A stretch of 64,000 bases of DNA from Bradyrhizobium oligotrophicum S58 (GCF_000344805.1 NC_020453.1:3939001-4003000), one strand, 5' to 3'. Positions 46,392-55,566 are shown, numbered from the stretch's first letter. Notes: generated by a model from the sequence alone, not told the origin. Program-made: numbers and translations.

Positions 46392-47588
46392 ATGAACGTG
46401 ACAGTTTCTCAGCATGGCGGGCAAAAGGTTTCGGGCGGATTCCGGGTGGACATCTCGCGCGGCCAGCGCATTGGCCGGGTGTCGTCCGAGTGGTTTGCGC
46501 GCCCCGATGACGAGCGATATCTGAACCTGCCGGACCTCTATGACGCCGTGTGCAGCCGGGCAGAGTGCGTGCAGGCACGTACCGTCGAGAGCCGATCCAT
46601 TCGCGTTGAGGCTGCCCGAGACAACGCCGAGCGGCTGGCCTTGATCGTTCCCGGTCGTGACGAACCGGTGGCGCCGACGCATTGGAGTTTTGGGCAATTG
46701 TGCACGCTGGTCGGTGCGCCCGCCGCTTATCTTCGGCAACTGCCAGCTTCCTTGTCGGCGATCAACCTGCAATATGGGCTCCTGTCGCACCGTGCCGAGC
46801 TGGTCAAGACGCTGGAAGCGGACAGCGGTCGGATCGAGCTTCGTGCCGTTACCGGACCGGACTACGGCCGCATCTGGGATCACGAGCTGGTGGCGGCCGT
46901 GATGCAGATTGCTGGCAACGGCACCGGCGACACGCGGTGGAAGGTGCCGGGCGTGCTCGACTGGTCGAGCATGACCCATAATCCCTTCGTTGACGTGACC
47001 AAGGACACCACTACGCTCTATGCCAGTGATCGCGACGTGTTCCTGTTTCTGGTCGATGATACCAACCCGATCGAAGCGGGACGGCTGCCGGACGGCTCGC
47101 CGGATGTCTATTTCCGGGGCTTCTATTGCTGGAACTCCGAGGTCGGCAGCAAGACCCTTGGCATTGCGAGCTTCTATCTGCGGGCCGTCTGCATGAACCG
47201 CAATCTCTGGGGCGTGGAGAATTTCGAGCAGATCACGATCCGGCATTCGAAGTTCGCTGCGCAGCGCTTTGCCCACGAGGCGGCACCAGCATTGACCAAC
47301 TTCGCCAACTCCTCACCTGCGCCATTCGTTGCCGGTATCGCAGCCGCGCGGCAGCGGATTGTTGCTCGCACCGACGAGGACCGAGACAGCTTTCTGCGCA
47401 AGAATGGCTTTTCCAAAGCCGAGACATCGAAGGTCATCGAAGCAGTTCTTGGCGAGGAGAACCGCAAGCCGGAGAGCATCTTCGATTTCGTGCAGGGCAT
47501 CACGGCTGTGGCGCGCAGCAAGGTGCATCAGGACGCAAGGCTTGAGCTCGAAGGCAAGGCCAAACGTTTGATGGAACGCGCGGTCTGA
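46392..47588 (+). CDS. DUF932 (phage/plasmid-like) family protein
   Basis: A 398-residue protein of the DUF932 family, length typical. It shows RVSSEWFARPDDERYLNL near the N-terminus, a middle part with VTGPDYGRIWDHELV, and a C-terminal half with FLVDDTNPIE, FRGFYCWNSEVGSKTLGI and ICRN-like CMNRNLWGVE, all usual for the family. The function is unknown; the family is carried by phages, plasmids and integrative elements and has been linked to control of foreign-DNA establishment only by association. ATG 46392 is preferred over 46386 because AAGGAG lies 6 bases upstream. The gene has its own structured leader, so it is likely transcribed apart from DUF736. Confidence 0.92.
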   Translation: MNVTVSQHGGQKVSGGFRVDISRGQRIGRVSSEWFARPDDERYLNLPDLYDAVCSRAECVQARTVESRSIRVEAARDNAERLALIVPGRDEPVAPTHWSFGQLCTLVGAPAAYLRQLPASLSAINLQYGLLSHRAELVKTLEADSGRIELRAVTGPDYGRIWDHELVAAVMQIAGNGTGDTRWKVPGVLDWSSMTHNPFVDVTKDTTTLYASDRDVFLFLVDDTNPIEAGRLPDGSPDVYFRGFYCWNSEVGSKTLGIASFYLRAVCMNRNLWGVENFEQITIRHSKFAAQRFAHEAAPALTNFANSSPAPFVAGIAAARQRIVARTDEDRDSFLRKNGFSKAETSKVIEAVLGEENRKPESIFDFVQGITAVARSKVHQDARLELEGKAKRLMERAV

Positions 47589-48554
47589 ACGCGAGCTGCG
47601 CAGCCGTCTGCGCTTCCGATGTGCCGCGCCGCCGCTCCGGTCAACCGCAGCTGCGGCGCGGCCGCATGCACGCGGCCGGAGCTCGCCGGGCTCAGGCCCG
47701 GCTCGCGACAGCACAGAAATCCAACAATCGATCACAGGCACGACGTCCAAGCGGGCGGACGAGTTCGTCCGACCTCTTTGAATTGCGCTGGTCGCGCGAT
47801 CTCGCAAGATCGTTAGAGGCCTGCGCCTTCAGCGCGGCAAGACATGGTCTACTACGTCGAGCTGCACAGTGCCGCTAAGCGCAGTCAGTCTGCAGCGGGA
47901 CTGCCGATAGATCCTCATTGACGTGCGACCAAGGAAGGGGAATTCGGTGCCGTTCTTCTGCAAAGAAACGGCAGGGATTTTGCAGTTGGACCGCAGCTCA
48001 TTGGCACCGCCGCGGTGGCCCGATTGACACTCACATCGCAAACTTGTGCGAATTGGCGGCTCAGGTGGGGCTGGTTCACAAGGCGCAAAGGGAAACAAGA
48101 AGCCAAGCCAAGGCTCAGAGAAGAGAAGGAAGAGATTTTTCACACCCTATGCACCTCCGGTGCTGACGCTTCGTGGGCCGTGTGCGGCTATCTCATTGGG
48201 GTGGAATTAAAAATTCGTGTTGATCGGGTGTTTACACAAGCGGGTCCGAGTGAATACTGAGGTCTTCCCGAACGATCGACAAATGATGGCTCGTCAATAG
48301 CTTGCCAGCGTTTGGGCGCGTATACGAACGAAATTTCCGGCCTCACTCTCGGTTCGCGATAAGTTTGCTTCGGTTTGGGATCGCGCAACACTGTCGGCTT
48401 TGCGATCTGATTTGAAGCCCGCAGGTCGTTTCCTGAGGGCTGCAGATCGATTGCTACCCGCGCAGCGCCTTTGTCAGCCGGCAATCCCGTTGCGCGATCT
48501 AGCGGTCGCTGCAGGTCGGGGAAGCATCGTCCAATTTGTCTTCCCGGCTCTCTG
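47589..48554. other. 966-bp stretch without a gene between DUF932 and relaxase
   Basis: No coding frame here has a ribosome-binding site or recognisable similarity. Just after DUF932 there is a GC-rich hairpin pair: GCCGCGCC (47623-47630) with GGCGCGGC (47655-47662), and GCCGGGC/GCCCGGC around TCAG (47685-47702). Neither has a T-run; they may stabilise or end the DUF932 transcript. The rest (47710-48554) shows nothing recognisable and could be where a longer relaxase C-terminus was lost. Confidence 0.4.
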
Positions 48555-49679
48555 TCATTCCCGCTCGTACTCGCGGTAGCGGAGCTTGATCCTCACGCCA
48601 GACATGCCAGCCGGCTGATCCAGCGCGCGGAGGACCTGGCCGAGACGAGAGCCGAGTTGGGCGGCGCTGCGGTGCCGGGTTGGCTGACCTGCTGCCAAAG
48701 CTGCCGGCGGTGATGGTTGAGCGACCGGTGAGCGGCCTTGGCCTCTCCCTCCCGAGAGCTCCGCGTGAGAACGGCCGCTGGTCGTGACGTGCATGTGATC
48801 ACGGCTCCTGCCGAGATCACAGCCCAGCGCCTTGGCCTCGGCTTGCCAATGGCTGGTGAGCTCGCTGAGCTTAGCATCTCGCTTGGGGCGGCGCGTGCGC
48901 AGGGTCGCCAGCTCCATGCCCTTGGGCGTACTGTAGCCATGGGCCTTCGCGGCTTCCTCAATGGCCTGGCGCCGCTTGGAGAAGGCGCGCTCAATATGGC
49001 GCGGGATGGCCGCCACTCGAAACGTGTCCTTCTGCCGCTCCAGTCGGAGGCCTTGTCGTTCGAGCTCGGAAGCAAGGGTTCGGCGGTAAGCGGCCCCGGC
49101 CTGCTTCTGCGCCTTGTAGAGCTCGCGGCTGACGATCGCGCCCCAGCTGCCGTCGCGCCGTGGGGCGAGGTTGAAGACGAAGGTGTGGGTGTGCAGCTGC
49201 GGGTCGGACTCGCGGCTGGTGTGATGATCGAATTGGGCCATCAGCAGCCCCGCGGTTTGCTCTCGGGTGGCGCCGGCCCGGCCTCGCCTGGCCCAGCCGG
49301 CGGTCGCTTCCAATTGAGTGGAAGCCGCCAGCACGGCCGACCGATGGGCCTGGGCGATCATCTGGCGCTCGGGAGCCTCGGAGAGCGCCCAGAGCACCGA
49401 GACCGATTTCGGCGCGCTGAAGGTCATGTCCCAGCCAGCCGCGTGCTCGCGGCCGCCGAGCTGCGCCAGCCGCTCGCCGGTCTTGGGATCGATTCCGCGT
49501 AGCGCAGCGTCGAACTCGGTTTGCGTCACCAGCCCGTCGAGGCTGAGCCGCTCGGCCCCTTTGCCGGCCCAGCGGCCGGGCGGCTCGCCGTCCCGGCTGT
49601 AGTAGTCGTCGCGCTGCAGGTGGCTGTAGTAGCGCGCAGCGGAAGCCGCGTTCCCGCGGGCTGAGATGGACGCCACCAT
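48555..49679 (-). CDS. MobF (TrwC/TraA-type) relaxase, relaxase domain only
   Basis: A 374-residue relaxase that would nick the element at oriT and bind covalently to the 5' end for transfer. The N-terminus has two tyrosine pairs, Tyr17-Tyr18 and Tyr26-Tyr27 (ARYYSHLQRDDYYS), as in MobF enzymes. GWDMTFSAPKSVS follows, and the metal-binding histidines lie in HHTSRESDPQLHTH (about 152-165). The relaxase domain ends near residue 300 and a short Arg/Gly-rich tail follows. Family members such as TrwC or TraI carry a long helicase domain after this, which is absent here. It starts 3 bp after the coupling-protein stop, so the three mobilisation genes form one operon. Unwinding may depend on another helicase. 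Confidence 0.9.
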   Translation of the reverse strand: MVASISARGNAASAARYYSHLQRDDYYSRDGEPPGRWAGKGAERLSLDGLVTQTEFDAALRGIDPKTGERLAQLGGREHAAGWDMTFSAPKSVSVLWALSEAPERQMIAQAHRSAVLAASTQLEATAGWARRGRAGATREQTAGLLMAQFDHHTSRESDPQLHTHTFVFNLAPRRDGSWGAIVSRELYKAQKQAGAAYRRTLASELERQGLRLERQKDTFRVAAIPRHIERAFSKRRQAIEEAAKAHGYSTPKGMELATLRTRRPKRDAKLSELTSHWQAEAKALGCDLGRSRDHMHVTTSGRSHAELSGGRGQGRSPVAQPSPPAALAAGQPTRHRSAAQLGSRLGQVLRALDQPAGMSGVRIKLRYREYERE

Positions 49680-49682
49680 GGC

Positions 49683-51494
49683 TCACTCCCGCCGCTTGAG
49701 GATTTGTGCCGCCAAGTCCTTCGTTAGGCGAGCTGATGGTGGCGTTGGAGTTGGACCGGCCTCTCCGCCGTCTTGTCGCGAGAGCCTCTTGTCAGAAAAG
49801 GGCCGGGTCCAATCCGCCGGCATGATAGGCTCCCGAAGTTGCCGCAGCTTGAGATAGGGCAGCTCCAGCTCGTAGACGTCCTCGCCAAGGCCGACGAGCA
49901 GGACTCGTACGCCGTCCTTGGTCGGGCCAAGACGGGAGCCGAGTTCTGATGCCGTGATCACCCGGCGCATCTCGCGTTGGGTGCTCTCGGTGACGCTGGT
50001 CTTGCCCCCGGTATGAGTTGAGCTCTTCGTTCTCCGCTCGACCTCCTGCTCGCCGATGAGGCGGCTGATGTCCTCAGCCGCTTCGCTGGCGTTGATGCGG
50101 GTGATGATCTTGGTGCCGGTCATGCCGAACCAAGACTTGGCCTGGTCCTGACCATAGACGGCGCGGATCTGGGCCGTGTCCTGAGCTCCGATCACGACCG
50201 CAACGCCCTTGGAGCGGCCAAGCTCGAGGAAGGTCGGAAACTGCTTGATTGGCGGCAGCTGCGGGAATTCGTCGAGGAACAGCCAGACTCGCCGCTCGCG
50301 GCTTTCGGCGAGGGTCGGGCTTCCCACCGCCGAGGCGAGCAGGCCGAGCATGCTGCCGATCCAGATCCGCGACAGCTCGGGATAGCCCGGGTCGTGCTGC
50401 AGGATCAGGGGGCGATACCGCGTTGGGTGATGCAGCCAGCTGCGAATCGAGAAGCGGCGGGCTGATGGATCAGACCAGGCCTCCGCCAGGACGGAGACGA
50501 TGCGCATGTGGGTCTGGAAGGTGGTCAGGATGCTGAGAGTGGTCTTGCTGTCGGGCTGGTCGAGCAGTCGCAGCGCATTCGGGTTGTGAACCTTGGCGAA
50601 GCCGGCAAGCTTATCGACATCGGCGGTCACGACCCGTTCCAGATCACTCCAACTCCAATCCTTACCCCTGGTCGCCTGTAGATGGACAAGACAGGCGACG
50701 AAGACCTCCTGTGCCGCCTGCGACCACATCGGGTCGGAACTTGGTGGAATGAACCGGGCGGCAAGCTCGCGGGCGTCCTGCTTGATGCTGCAGTCGGCTG
50801 CTACGTCCCAGACCAGCGATCTCCGATCGTGGGGCGCGACGAGGAGCGGGTCCCCATCGGCTGGAAGCCCGCCCATCATGTCGCCTTTGGTGTCGAGCAC
50901 CAGAAGGCCATCTCCGCGGGAGAATGCCTCGTTGATCAGGTGAAGCATGGTCTGAGTCTTGCCTCCGCCAACGCTGCCGACGATCAGGAAATGCCGCGCC
51001 TCCCGCTCACGGCCGAACGGCACAGACGGCATCAACTCAACACCCTTCCCATGTACTTGGCACTCCGCGGCGGCCGCGCGGGCGAACGCCTTCAATCCTT
51101 GGCGGCCGGTTTGCAGCCGTGCTCCGCGAAGAACCTTGAGCGAAACCGAATCCAGTCGAAGACTCAGCGCAAACCCGAACAGCGCCAATAAGCCCGCAAG
51201 ACTGGCGCCGATGACGCTCCAGAAACGAAGCTCGAAGCCGGTTAGAGCTTGATATCGCGTGAACCACTCTCGGCAAGCCTGCCAAGAGACCTCGCCGGAG
51301 CGGTCTCCCAGCCAAGCCAAGCCACGCCCTCTGATGCAGACTTGGATGTCCGCCGGCTTGATTTCAGCGCTCCGGCCGTCTGCCAACGTAGCGCTCAGGG
51401 GCCAGACCTCGAATCCGAGATACGAGATGCTCGCCGCAACCGCGAAGCAGCCCATGGCAGCGAGAAAGCAAATGATCCGCAAACGCCGGGTCAT
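49683..51494 (-). CDS. Type IV coupling protein (TraD/TrwB family)
   Basis: A 603-residue ATPase that brings the relaxase-DNA complex to a type IV secretion channel. Two N-terminal membrane helices (about 5-27 and 90-115) flank a small periplasmic loop. The motor domain has Walker A GSVGGGKTQ (about 172-181) and Walker B WLFLDEFPQLP (about 402-412), as well as IGAQDTAQIRAVYG, a typical later motif. Size and order agree with TrwB/TraD proteins. Its ATG overlaps the end of the ribbon-helix-helix gene by 4 bases (ATGA), giving coupled translation. No mating-pair genes are in the window, so the channel must come from elsewhere. Confidence 0.93.
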   Translation of the reverse strand: MTRRLRIICFLAAMGCFAVAASISYLGFEVWPLSATLADGRSAEIKPADIQVCIRGRGLAWLGDRSGEVSWQACREWFTRYQALTGFELRFWSVIGASLAGLLALFGFALSLRLDSVSLKVLRGARLQTGRQGLKAFARAAAAECQVHGKGVELMPSVPFGREREARHFLIVGSVGGGKTQTMLHLINEAFSRGDGLLVLDTKGDMMGGLPADGDPLLVAPHDRRSLVWDVAADCSIKQDARELAARFIPPSSDPMWSQAAQEVFVACLVHLQATRGKDWSWSDLERVVTADVDKLAGFAKVHNPNALRLLDQPDSKTTLSILTTFQTHMRIVSVLAEAWSDPSARRFSIRSWLHHPTRYRPLILQHDPGYPELSRIWIGSMLGLLASAVGSPTLAESRERRVWLFLDEFPQLPPIKQFPTFLELGRSKGVAVVIGAQDTAQIRAVYGQDQAKSWFGMTGTKIITRINASEAAEDISRLIGEQEVERRTKSSTHTGGKTSVTESTQREMRRVITASELGSRLGPTKDGVRVLLVGLGEDVYELELPYLKLRQLREPIMPADWTRPFSDKRLSRQDGGEAGPTPTPPSARLTKDLAAQILKRRE

Positions 51495-51811
51495 GCTGCC
51501 CTCCCGGAGCCTTCGCCGGTCAGGGCCTTCAACAGCGCCTCGAACATCGCAAGCAGATCACGCGCTGCCTTGTCGGTCGATTCAACCCGCGCGTACGTTT
51601 CCTGGCTTTGCTGTTCAAGCGCGGCGATCCGACGCTCGATCCGCATCAACCGATCGGCGAGAGCCTTGTTGTCCCCGCCGGCAAGCCCGGTGCGGATCAG
51701 GTCGCGGGCGACGCCGGTGATGTTTGCCGAAAGCCTGTGAGCCCGCGCGCGGATTTGCTCGATCTCGCTCGCGGCGAGACGAATCGAGATTGGTCTTGTC
51801 TTACTTGTCAT
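51491..51811 (-). CDS. Ribbon-helix-helix relaxosome accessory protein
   Basis: A 106-residue protein with the N-terminal pattern of a ribbon-helix-helix DNA-binding domain: a beta strand TRPISIRLAASEIEQIRARA, then a second helix in the GVARDLIRTGL segment. The C-terminal half is a coiled coil (ADRLMRIERRIAALEQQSQE). This is the layout of MobC/TraJ-type relaxosome proteins, which bind oriT, help the relaxase nick and repress the operon. It is the first gene of the mobilisation operon, overlapping the coupling protein gene, with the likely oriT just upstream. Confidence 0.8.
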   Translation of the reverse strand: MTSKTRPISIRLAASEIEQIRARAHRLSANITGVARDLIRTGLAGGDNKALADRLMRIERRIAALEQQSQETYARVESTDKAARDLLAMFEALLKALTGEGSGRAA

Positions 51812-51990
51812 GAGATGGCGTCAACAGAGTTGCCGAGGCGATCGTTCATGAGTGCGGATAGGCCCGCTGCCCTACTAGTGCGTCCAGGAGACTTCAAGGC
51901 TAACGCTCACCCGAATGTCGGCAAACGCTAGAAGGGAGCGGAGCCCATCGGTGCACCCAATTGTCGCCCCTTAGCCAATCTCGCTCAAAA

Positions 51991-52115
51991 GTTGAAACGT
52001 ACTTCAACCAATGAAAAGGCACATCGAACAATAGGATACAAAAGGGAGGTTCCTGGAAAAATCTCTACTCCGACGATCGTCGACCAGTAGTGGTCACTGT
52101 GCTTGAGAGTGACCA
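51991..52115. other. Inverted-repeat cluster, candidate oriT
   Basis: Three repeats are packed in 125 bp upstream of the mobilisation operon: GTTGAA/TTCAAC (51991-52008, 6-base gap), the perfect palindrome CGACGATCGTCG (52071-52082) and TGGTCACT/AGTGACCA (52091-52115, 9-base gap). The region is non-coding and less GC-rich than its neighbours. Relaxase recognition sites are usually inverted repeats next to the RHH-relaxase operon, so this is the best oriT candidate in the window, probably combined with the operon promoter. The nick site cannot be named from sequence alone. Confidence 0.5.
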
Positions 52116-52262
52116 TCACAGGTGTCGCACGATCTTTGCGCCGATCATTTTGGTAGGCTAGCTCACTATCAGAGGGGAGCGGTGACCGAAAGCGCCTCGT
52201 GGATACGCGACGCGCGTGATAGATTCAGTTTCTCATTTTCGGGAAGTTCAGCGACCGAACCA

Positions 52263-52442
52263 TCAATTCTGTTCATCGAGATAGGGCTCGGACCGACTCC
52301 AGCTGCTCTTGATCTCGAATTCAACCGTACGGTCGATCATGCTTTGAACGATCGCCTTACAATCAACTTGGGCTAATCCAAGAACGCCGTATGCTACCAA
52401 TTCATCTTCCAATATTGCGGCCATAATCGATACAACACTCAT
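52263..52442 (-). CDS. Small hypothetical protein (59 aa)
   Basis: A 59-residue acidic protein, MSVVSIMAAILEDELVAYGV and onward to a TGA at 52263. A GGAG site lies about 8 bases before the ATG. The sequence is balanced and helical (ILEDELVAYGVLGL, then CKAIVQSMIDRTVEFE), unlike a random frame. It follows the 159-residue gene by 51 bp on the same strand, so the two probably form an operon. No family is recognised. Genes of this size next to relaxosome genes are often regulators or entry-exclusion proteins, but nothing here points to either. Confidence 0.55.
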   Translation of the reverse strand: MSVVSIMAAILEDELVAYGVLGLAQVDCKAIVQSMIDRTVEFEIKSSWSRSEPYLDEQN

Positions 52443-52493
52443 TCGCTTCGCTCCATCGTGTGTGGGCTATAGAAGCGCGACACGAATATGCAC

Positions 52494-52973
52494 TCACTCG
52501 TCGATGTCTGAATCATGAAACGGCAATGCCACACCTGCTACCTCGCAGACTGCTTCTATCAGGGAGCGAACCGCTTTTGCTTCCCAATCGATTTGGTCAA
52601 GGTCTTCTTCCCAATACTGGGATAGAACATGGGCGGCGTGCCGCGCCTTTACGCCCAATCCCACGATCGTCGATGCTGGCGTTTGTATGATCTCCTGCTC
52701 GATCGGATAGAGACGCAGAAGAATCGTTTCCATTCGGCCTGTCGCGGCTTCATCAGGGGGGCGTTGCCCAAAAGAGAACTCCCCGTCGCGCTGTTCAGGT
52801 ACCTCGCCAGCAGCCTGAATTCGATTGCGATGCAACGAATCGAGCGCCTCTAGCTCTGCGCATAACTCGGTGAATTGCTGTTCAAGCGCGAGGAGAGGAG
52901 CGTCTTCCGGCTGAGGTGCCAGAGGGTGAGCCGACAATTCGTCAGCGCTAGTCTTCCAGGAGTGGTTGATCAT
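52494..52973 (-). CDS. Conserved hypothetical protein of rhizobial mobile elements
   Basis: A 159-residue soluble helical protein. The C-terminal half contains ETILLRLYPIEQEIIQTPAS, TIVGLGVKARHAAHVLSQYW and an end rich in Trp, Asp and Glu. I recall very similar C-terminal halves in uncharacterised Bradyrhizobium proteins near phage or integrative-element genes; this is memory, not a search. No catalytic motif is seen. It lies between the oriT candidate and a divergent XRE regulator gene, so the regulator may control it. The N-terminal third is variable and charged. Confidence 0.7.
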   Translation of the reverse strand: MINHSWKTSADELSAHPLAPQPEDAPLLALEQQFTELCAELEALDSLHRNRIQAAGEVPEQRDGEFSFGQRPPDEAATGRMETILLRLYPIEQEIIQTPASTIVGLGVKARHAAHVLSQYWEEDLDQIDWEAKAVRSLIEAVCEVAGVALPFHDSDIDE

Positions 52974-53143
52974 TGGCCACTCCGCACGCGCTTGGTCGCA
53001 CGACCACTTGTCAGGATTGTGAACCGCATGGCGGCATGCTTCCGGGCGACGCGGATATCTGTGGGAGAGGCGCGCGCCAAGGTTTGCCCGCAGGGGGCTC
53101 GATGTTACGCTACTAGAGTAATCCAGAGTCCCTGACGTGTCAA

Positions 53144-53154
53144 CACCTCAGGTG
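53144..53154. promoter_or_regulatory. Possible operator upstream of XRE regulator
   Basis: CACCTCAGGTG is an 11-base perfect palindrome 24 bp before the XRE start codon, within an AT-richer stretch. A looser repeat, TTAC...GTAA, lies at about 53105-53121. Autoregulation by the XRE protein at one of these is plausible, since the site lies in the divergent promoter region. Confidence 0.35.
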
Positions 53155-53177
53155 CAAAATTTTACCCTCGAGGCGTA

Positions 53178-53435
53178 ATGTTGACCAGCGAACAAATCCG
53201 GGCAGCTCGCGCAATGCTGCGGATTGAACAGCGCGACCTAGCAGAGAAATCCGGCGTCTCGCTGGAAACGATCAAACGGATTGAACGAACTCCGGGCCCA
53301 ATATCGGCGTACACCGGCACCGTAGACAAGCTGCGGCGGGCCTTGGAGCTAGCAGGAATAGAGTTCAGTAACGGCGGTCAGCCTGGCGTGCGCTTGACTT
53401 CGGCAGCAGCAAAGCAGGTCAATCGATCGGACTGA
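53178..53435 (+). CDS. XRE-family HTH regulator
   Basis: An 85-residue protein made almost wholly of an XRE/Cro-type helix-turn-helix: EQIRAARAMLRIEQRDLAEKSGVSLETIKRIER, then a helix DKLRRALELAGIEF and a short tail. Such one-domain regulators of rhizobial elements repress neighbouring transfer or toxin genes. GAGG lies 6 bases before the ATG. It is divergent from the 159-residue gene, with a palindrome in between. Its target is probably that promoter or its own. Confidence 0.88.
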   Translation: MLTSEQIRAARAMLRIEQRDLAEKSGVSLETIKRIERTPGPISAYTGTVDKLRRALELAGIEFSNGGQPGVRLTSAAAKQVNRSD

Positions 53436-53571
53436 GAAACTGCGCCCATCTGTGCCTCGTAGCGCGGTTCAGCTGGTGGAGCACCAAGTTCACCGGCGCA
53501 CGCCGGGAAGGTCAGCCTTTGATTGCGTGCACAAGCACCACATAACCTCGGTCAGCCATAATCCGCGACCG

Positions 53572-54703
53572 ATGCTCGTGCCTTCCTGCCTTTTCTGCAA
53601 TCGGCCGCCCGGGCCGGACACCAAGCCCGAACACATCCTGCTCGACGCGCTTGGTGGTCAGATGACGACCGGGCGGGTGTGACCTTGCCCCCAAGTTTTA
53701 TCCAGATCTGAGTTCGTTCGGGCGGTTGGATGTGCCCATCCGGGCGGTGGTAGCGACGGGAGCTGGCGCGGAGCTCTCGACATGGCGCAGCGCCAGATCC
53801 CGACGCGGATTGCAGGTGGCGGCGAACTCGGATGGCGTCTTCCATCCGAGCTGGGAGTGCGGTCGAGCGTCGTTATAGTCGGCCTGCCAGCATCGGAGCG
53901 GAACGCGGATAGCTCGGTAAGCATCGGATTGACGCGCGTTCGGTCGATCACATCGACAAGCTTTCTCTCGCACATCGCCGCCTCGATCGGGATGCCGGAA
54001 GAGAAGCTGCGCGCGCAGATGGCGTCTGCCGCCAGCTCGATACCGAACAGCAGCCCAACACCATCCACTTTCCGTATTATTCGGCGACGTCGATCCCTTT
54101 CGGTCGGCGGTGAAGTCAGGCCTCGTCCTTTGGGCGACCAGCGTCGGAATCGACGAGGTGCAAGGCGAGCCGTACCATGCCCCCTGGCATTTTGTGACCA
54201 GCGGCGGCGAGGTCTTCTATCGGTCGAACACGAAACTCGATACGCGGCCCCTGGCGGTTCTGGGCGGGATCGTCCCGACCTACGGCCCGGTGTGCAATCT
54301 GATGCATGTGGAGAGTAACGCGGCTGGGTGCCTGGTCGGGCATCTCACGCTCTTCGATCTGGTCGCCTTTCAGGCCGTGCTCGCCGACGCAGGCGGCACG
54401 CCCGACCGCAAGATGACGCTGGTGTCGAATGCCGAAAAGCCAGAGATTTGGTCAACAACCGTCGGCGCCGATCTCCCGTCTGAATGGCTGGCTGCCCCGG
54501 AATACCGGCTCAACGACGCACGGGCACGCCTCACTGGTTTGATGTCGCACTGCACCAAGTCAGGAAAGTTTGCGGAGTTCGAGCGCATCATCTGGAGTGT
54601 GCTCGAGAGGAGCGGTCTGCGCGAAGGCGATCCGATTCCAGTCGAGTTGACCGACAAGATCAGCGACGAAATCGCGTATTCCTCTTGCCTTTGGCGGAAA
54701 TAG
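53572..54703 (+). pseudogene. HNH-endonuclease-like gene broken by IS3 fragment
   Basis: The 5' piece (53572-53680) encodes MLVPSCLFCNRPPGPDTKPEHILLDALGG, with a CxxC and EH pattern typical of HNH/zinc-ribbon endonuclease starts. It is cut at 53681 by an IS end. The 3' piece resumes after about 53895; from about 54050 one frame reads LSVLFGDVDPFRSAVKSGLVLWA and runs intact to TAG at 54703. Between them at least one frame change seems present (a part reading GMPEEKLRAQ is in a different frame). No intact product is possible. The family's intact members cut DNA and are carried by mobile elements; this one is dead, apart from an unlikely restart at the GTG at 54110. Confidence 0.7.
53681..53895 (-). 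mobile_element. IS3-family fragment (3' end of transposase and terminal repeat)
   Basis: The minus strand encodes the C-terminus of an IS3-family transposase: WQADYNDARPHSQLGW, then TPSEFAATCNPRRDLALRH and a basic tail ending at 53698. The plus-strand sequence from 53681, TGACCTTGCCCCCAAGTTTT, looks like the terminal inverted repeat, starting with TG as in this family. Only about 70 codons remain; the DDE core and the other end are missing. The inner boundary (about 53885-53900) is approximate. It interrupts the HNH-like gene. Confidence 0.75.
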
Positions 54704-54912
54704 CCAAGGAGCGCATCAGCGTCACAGCAACATCCCGATCCCGGCTCGCGGCCTACCGGTGTCCCACGATAGATGACGCTCCGCGCGCGTGATGACGCGG
54801 GTCGCCGCGGCATCTACGTAAAAATTAAGTCCTCAAACCAGAACGCCGGCAGTCAGGAGCGGCGCAAGCTAGCGAGCGCTGCGCACATGATTCTCGCCAA
54901 CGAAAAGCGAGT

Positions 54913-55566
54913 CTATAGCCAATACCATGGCCAGCCGATTACCGCGATCAGGTGCGAAGTTCCGATGCCCGTGTTGCAGAAGATCGAGATGATCGTTTTG
55001 GTGGTGGTGACGCAGGTTACGCGGCTGATGAAGAGCGAAAAGACGATCGAGTGGAGCACGCCGATCATGAGATAGATTGTGAAGATGCCATAGGCGGCGA
55101 TACCAAGGAGATCTGTGAACCGTAACCGCAAACGTGCAACAACTTCCGGCGCCGGCGGCCTAGCCGTTGGCCTTTGAGGCGAGGCATCGTCCGCGTGCTG
55201 CGGTTGGGGCTGCCGCTGCGGTTGTGGATTGACAGGTGGCGATGGGCGTGGCCGCGGCGCGGGAGCAACGGGCGGCTCCTTCGGACGCGGGCGCGGCGGC
55301 GGCGATGGGCGCACGATCGGCTCGGCCTTTGGCGGCACAGGGCGCGCGGGTTCGGCGACATCCTCCGGAATCTCGATGTCAGGAAAATCAGGCGGATCGA
55401 TTGGAGCGGGTCGCGGCGGTGCGGGCCGAGGGGGCGGTGGCGCGGGAACGGCCTCGCACTTATGCGGCTCATTGTTTTCGAACGGCACCCACTGTCCGTG
55501 GGGCATCTGCCGCATGTTGATCCAGCGGCTGCAGCTTCGGCAGCGGCGGCTGTAAGAGCTAGCCAT
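54913..55566 (-). CDS. Zinc-ribbon, proline-rich membrane protein
   Basis: A 217-residue protein in three parts. The N-terminus has a treble-clef-like pattern Cys9-x2-Cys12 ... His35-x-Cys37 (CRSC, EPHKC), likely a zinc site. Residues about 40-135 are a proline-rich stretch with repeated PPRPAP and PRPRPSPP units, probably unstructured. The C-terminus has two membrane helices (about 150-178 and 190-214). Its ATG overlaps the end of the UvrD-type helicase gene by 8 bases, so the pair is translated together and probably acts together. The layout, a zinc head on a flexible stalk in the membrane, is suggestive of a sensor or effector, but I know no family. Confidence 0.75.
   Translation of the reverse strand: MASSYSRRCRSCSRWINMRQMPHGQWVPFENNEPHKCEAVPAPPPPRPAPPRPAPIDPPDFPDIEIPEDVAEPARPVPPKAEPIVRPSPPPRPRPKEPPVAPAPRPRPSPPVNPQPQRQPQPQHADDASPQRPTARPPAPEVVARLRLRFTDLLGIAAYGIFTIYLMIGVLHSIVFSLFISRVTCVTTTKTIISIFCNTGIGTSHLIAVIGWPWYWL

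Noticed and set aside
48738..49502. 254-codon plus-strand frame opposite the relaxase
   Set aside because: The minus strand has a complete MobF domain; the plus frame has no motif or start site.
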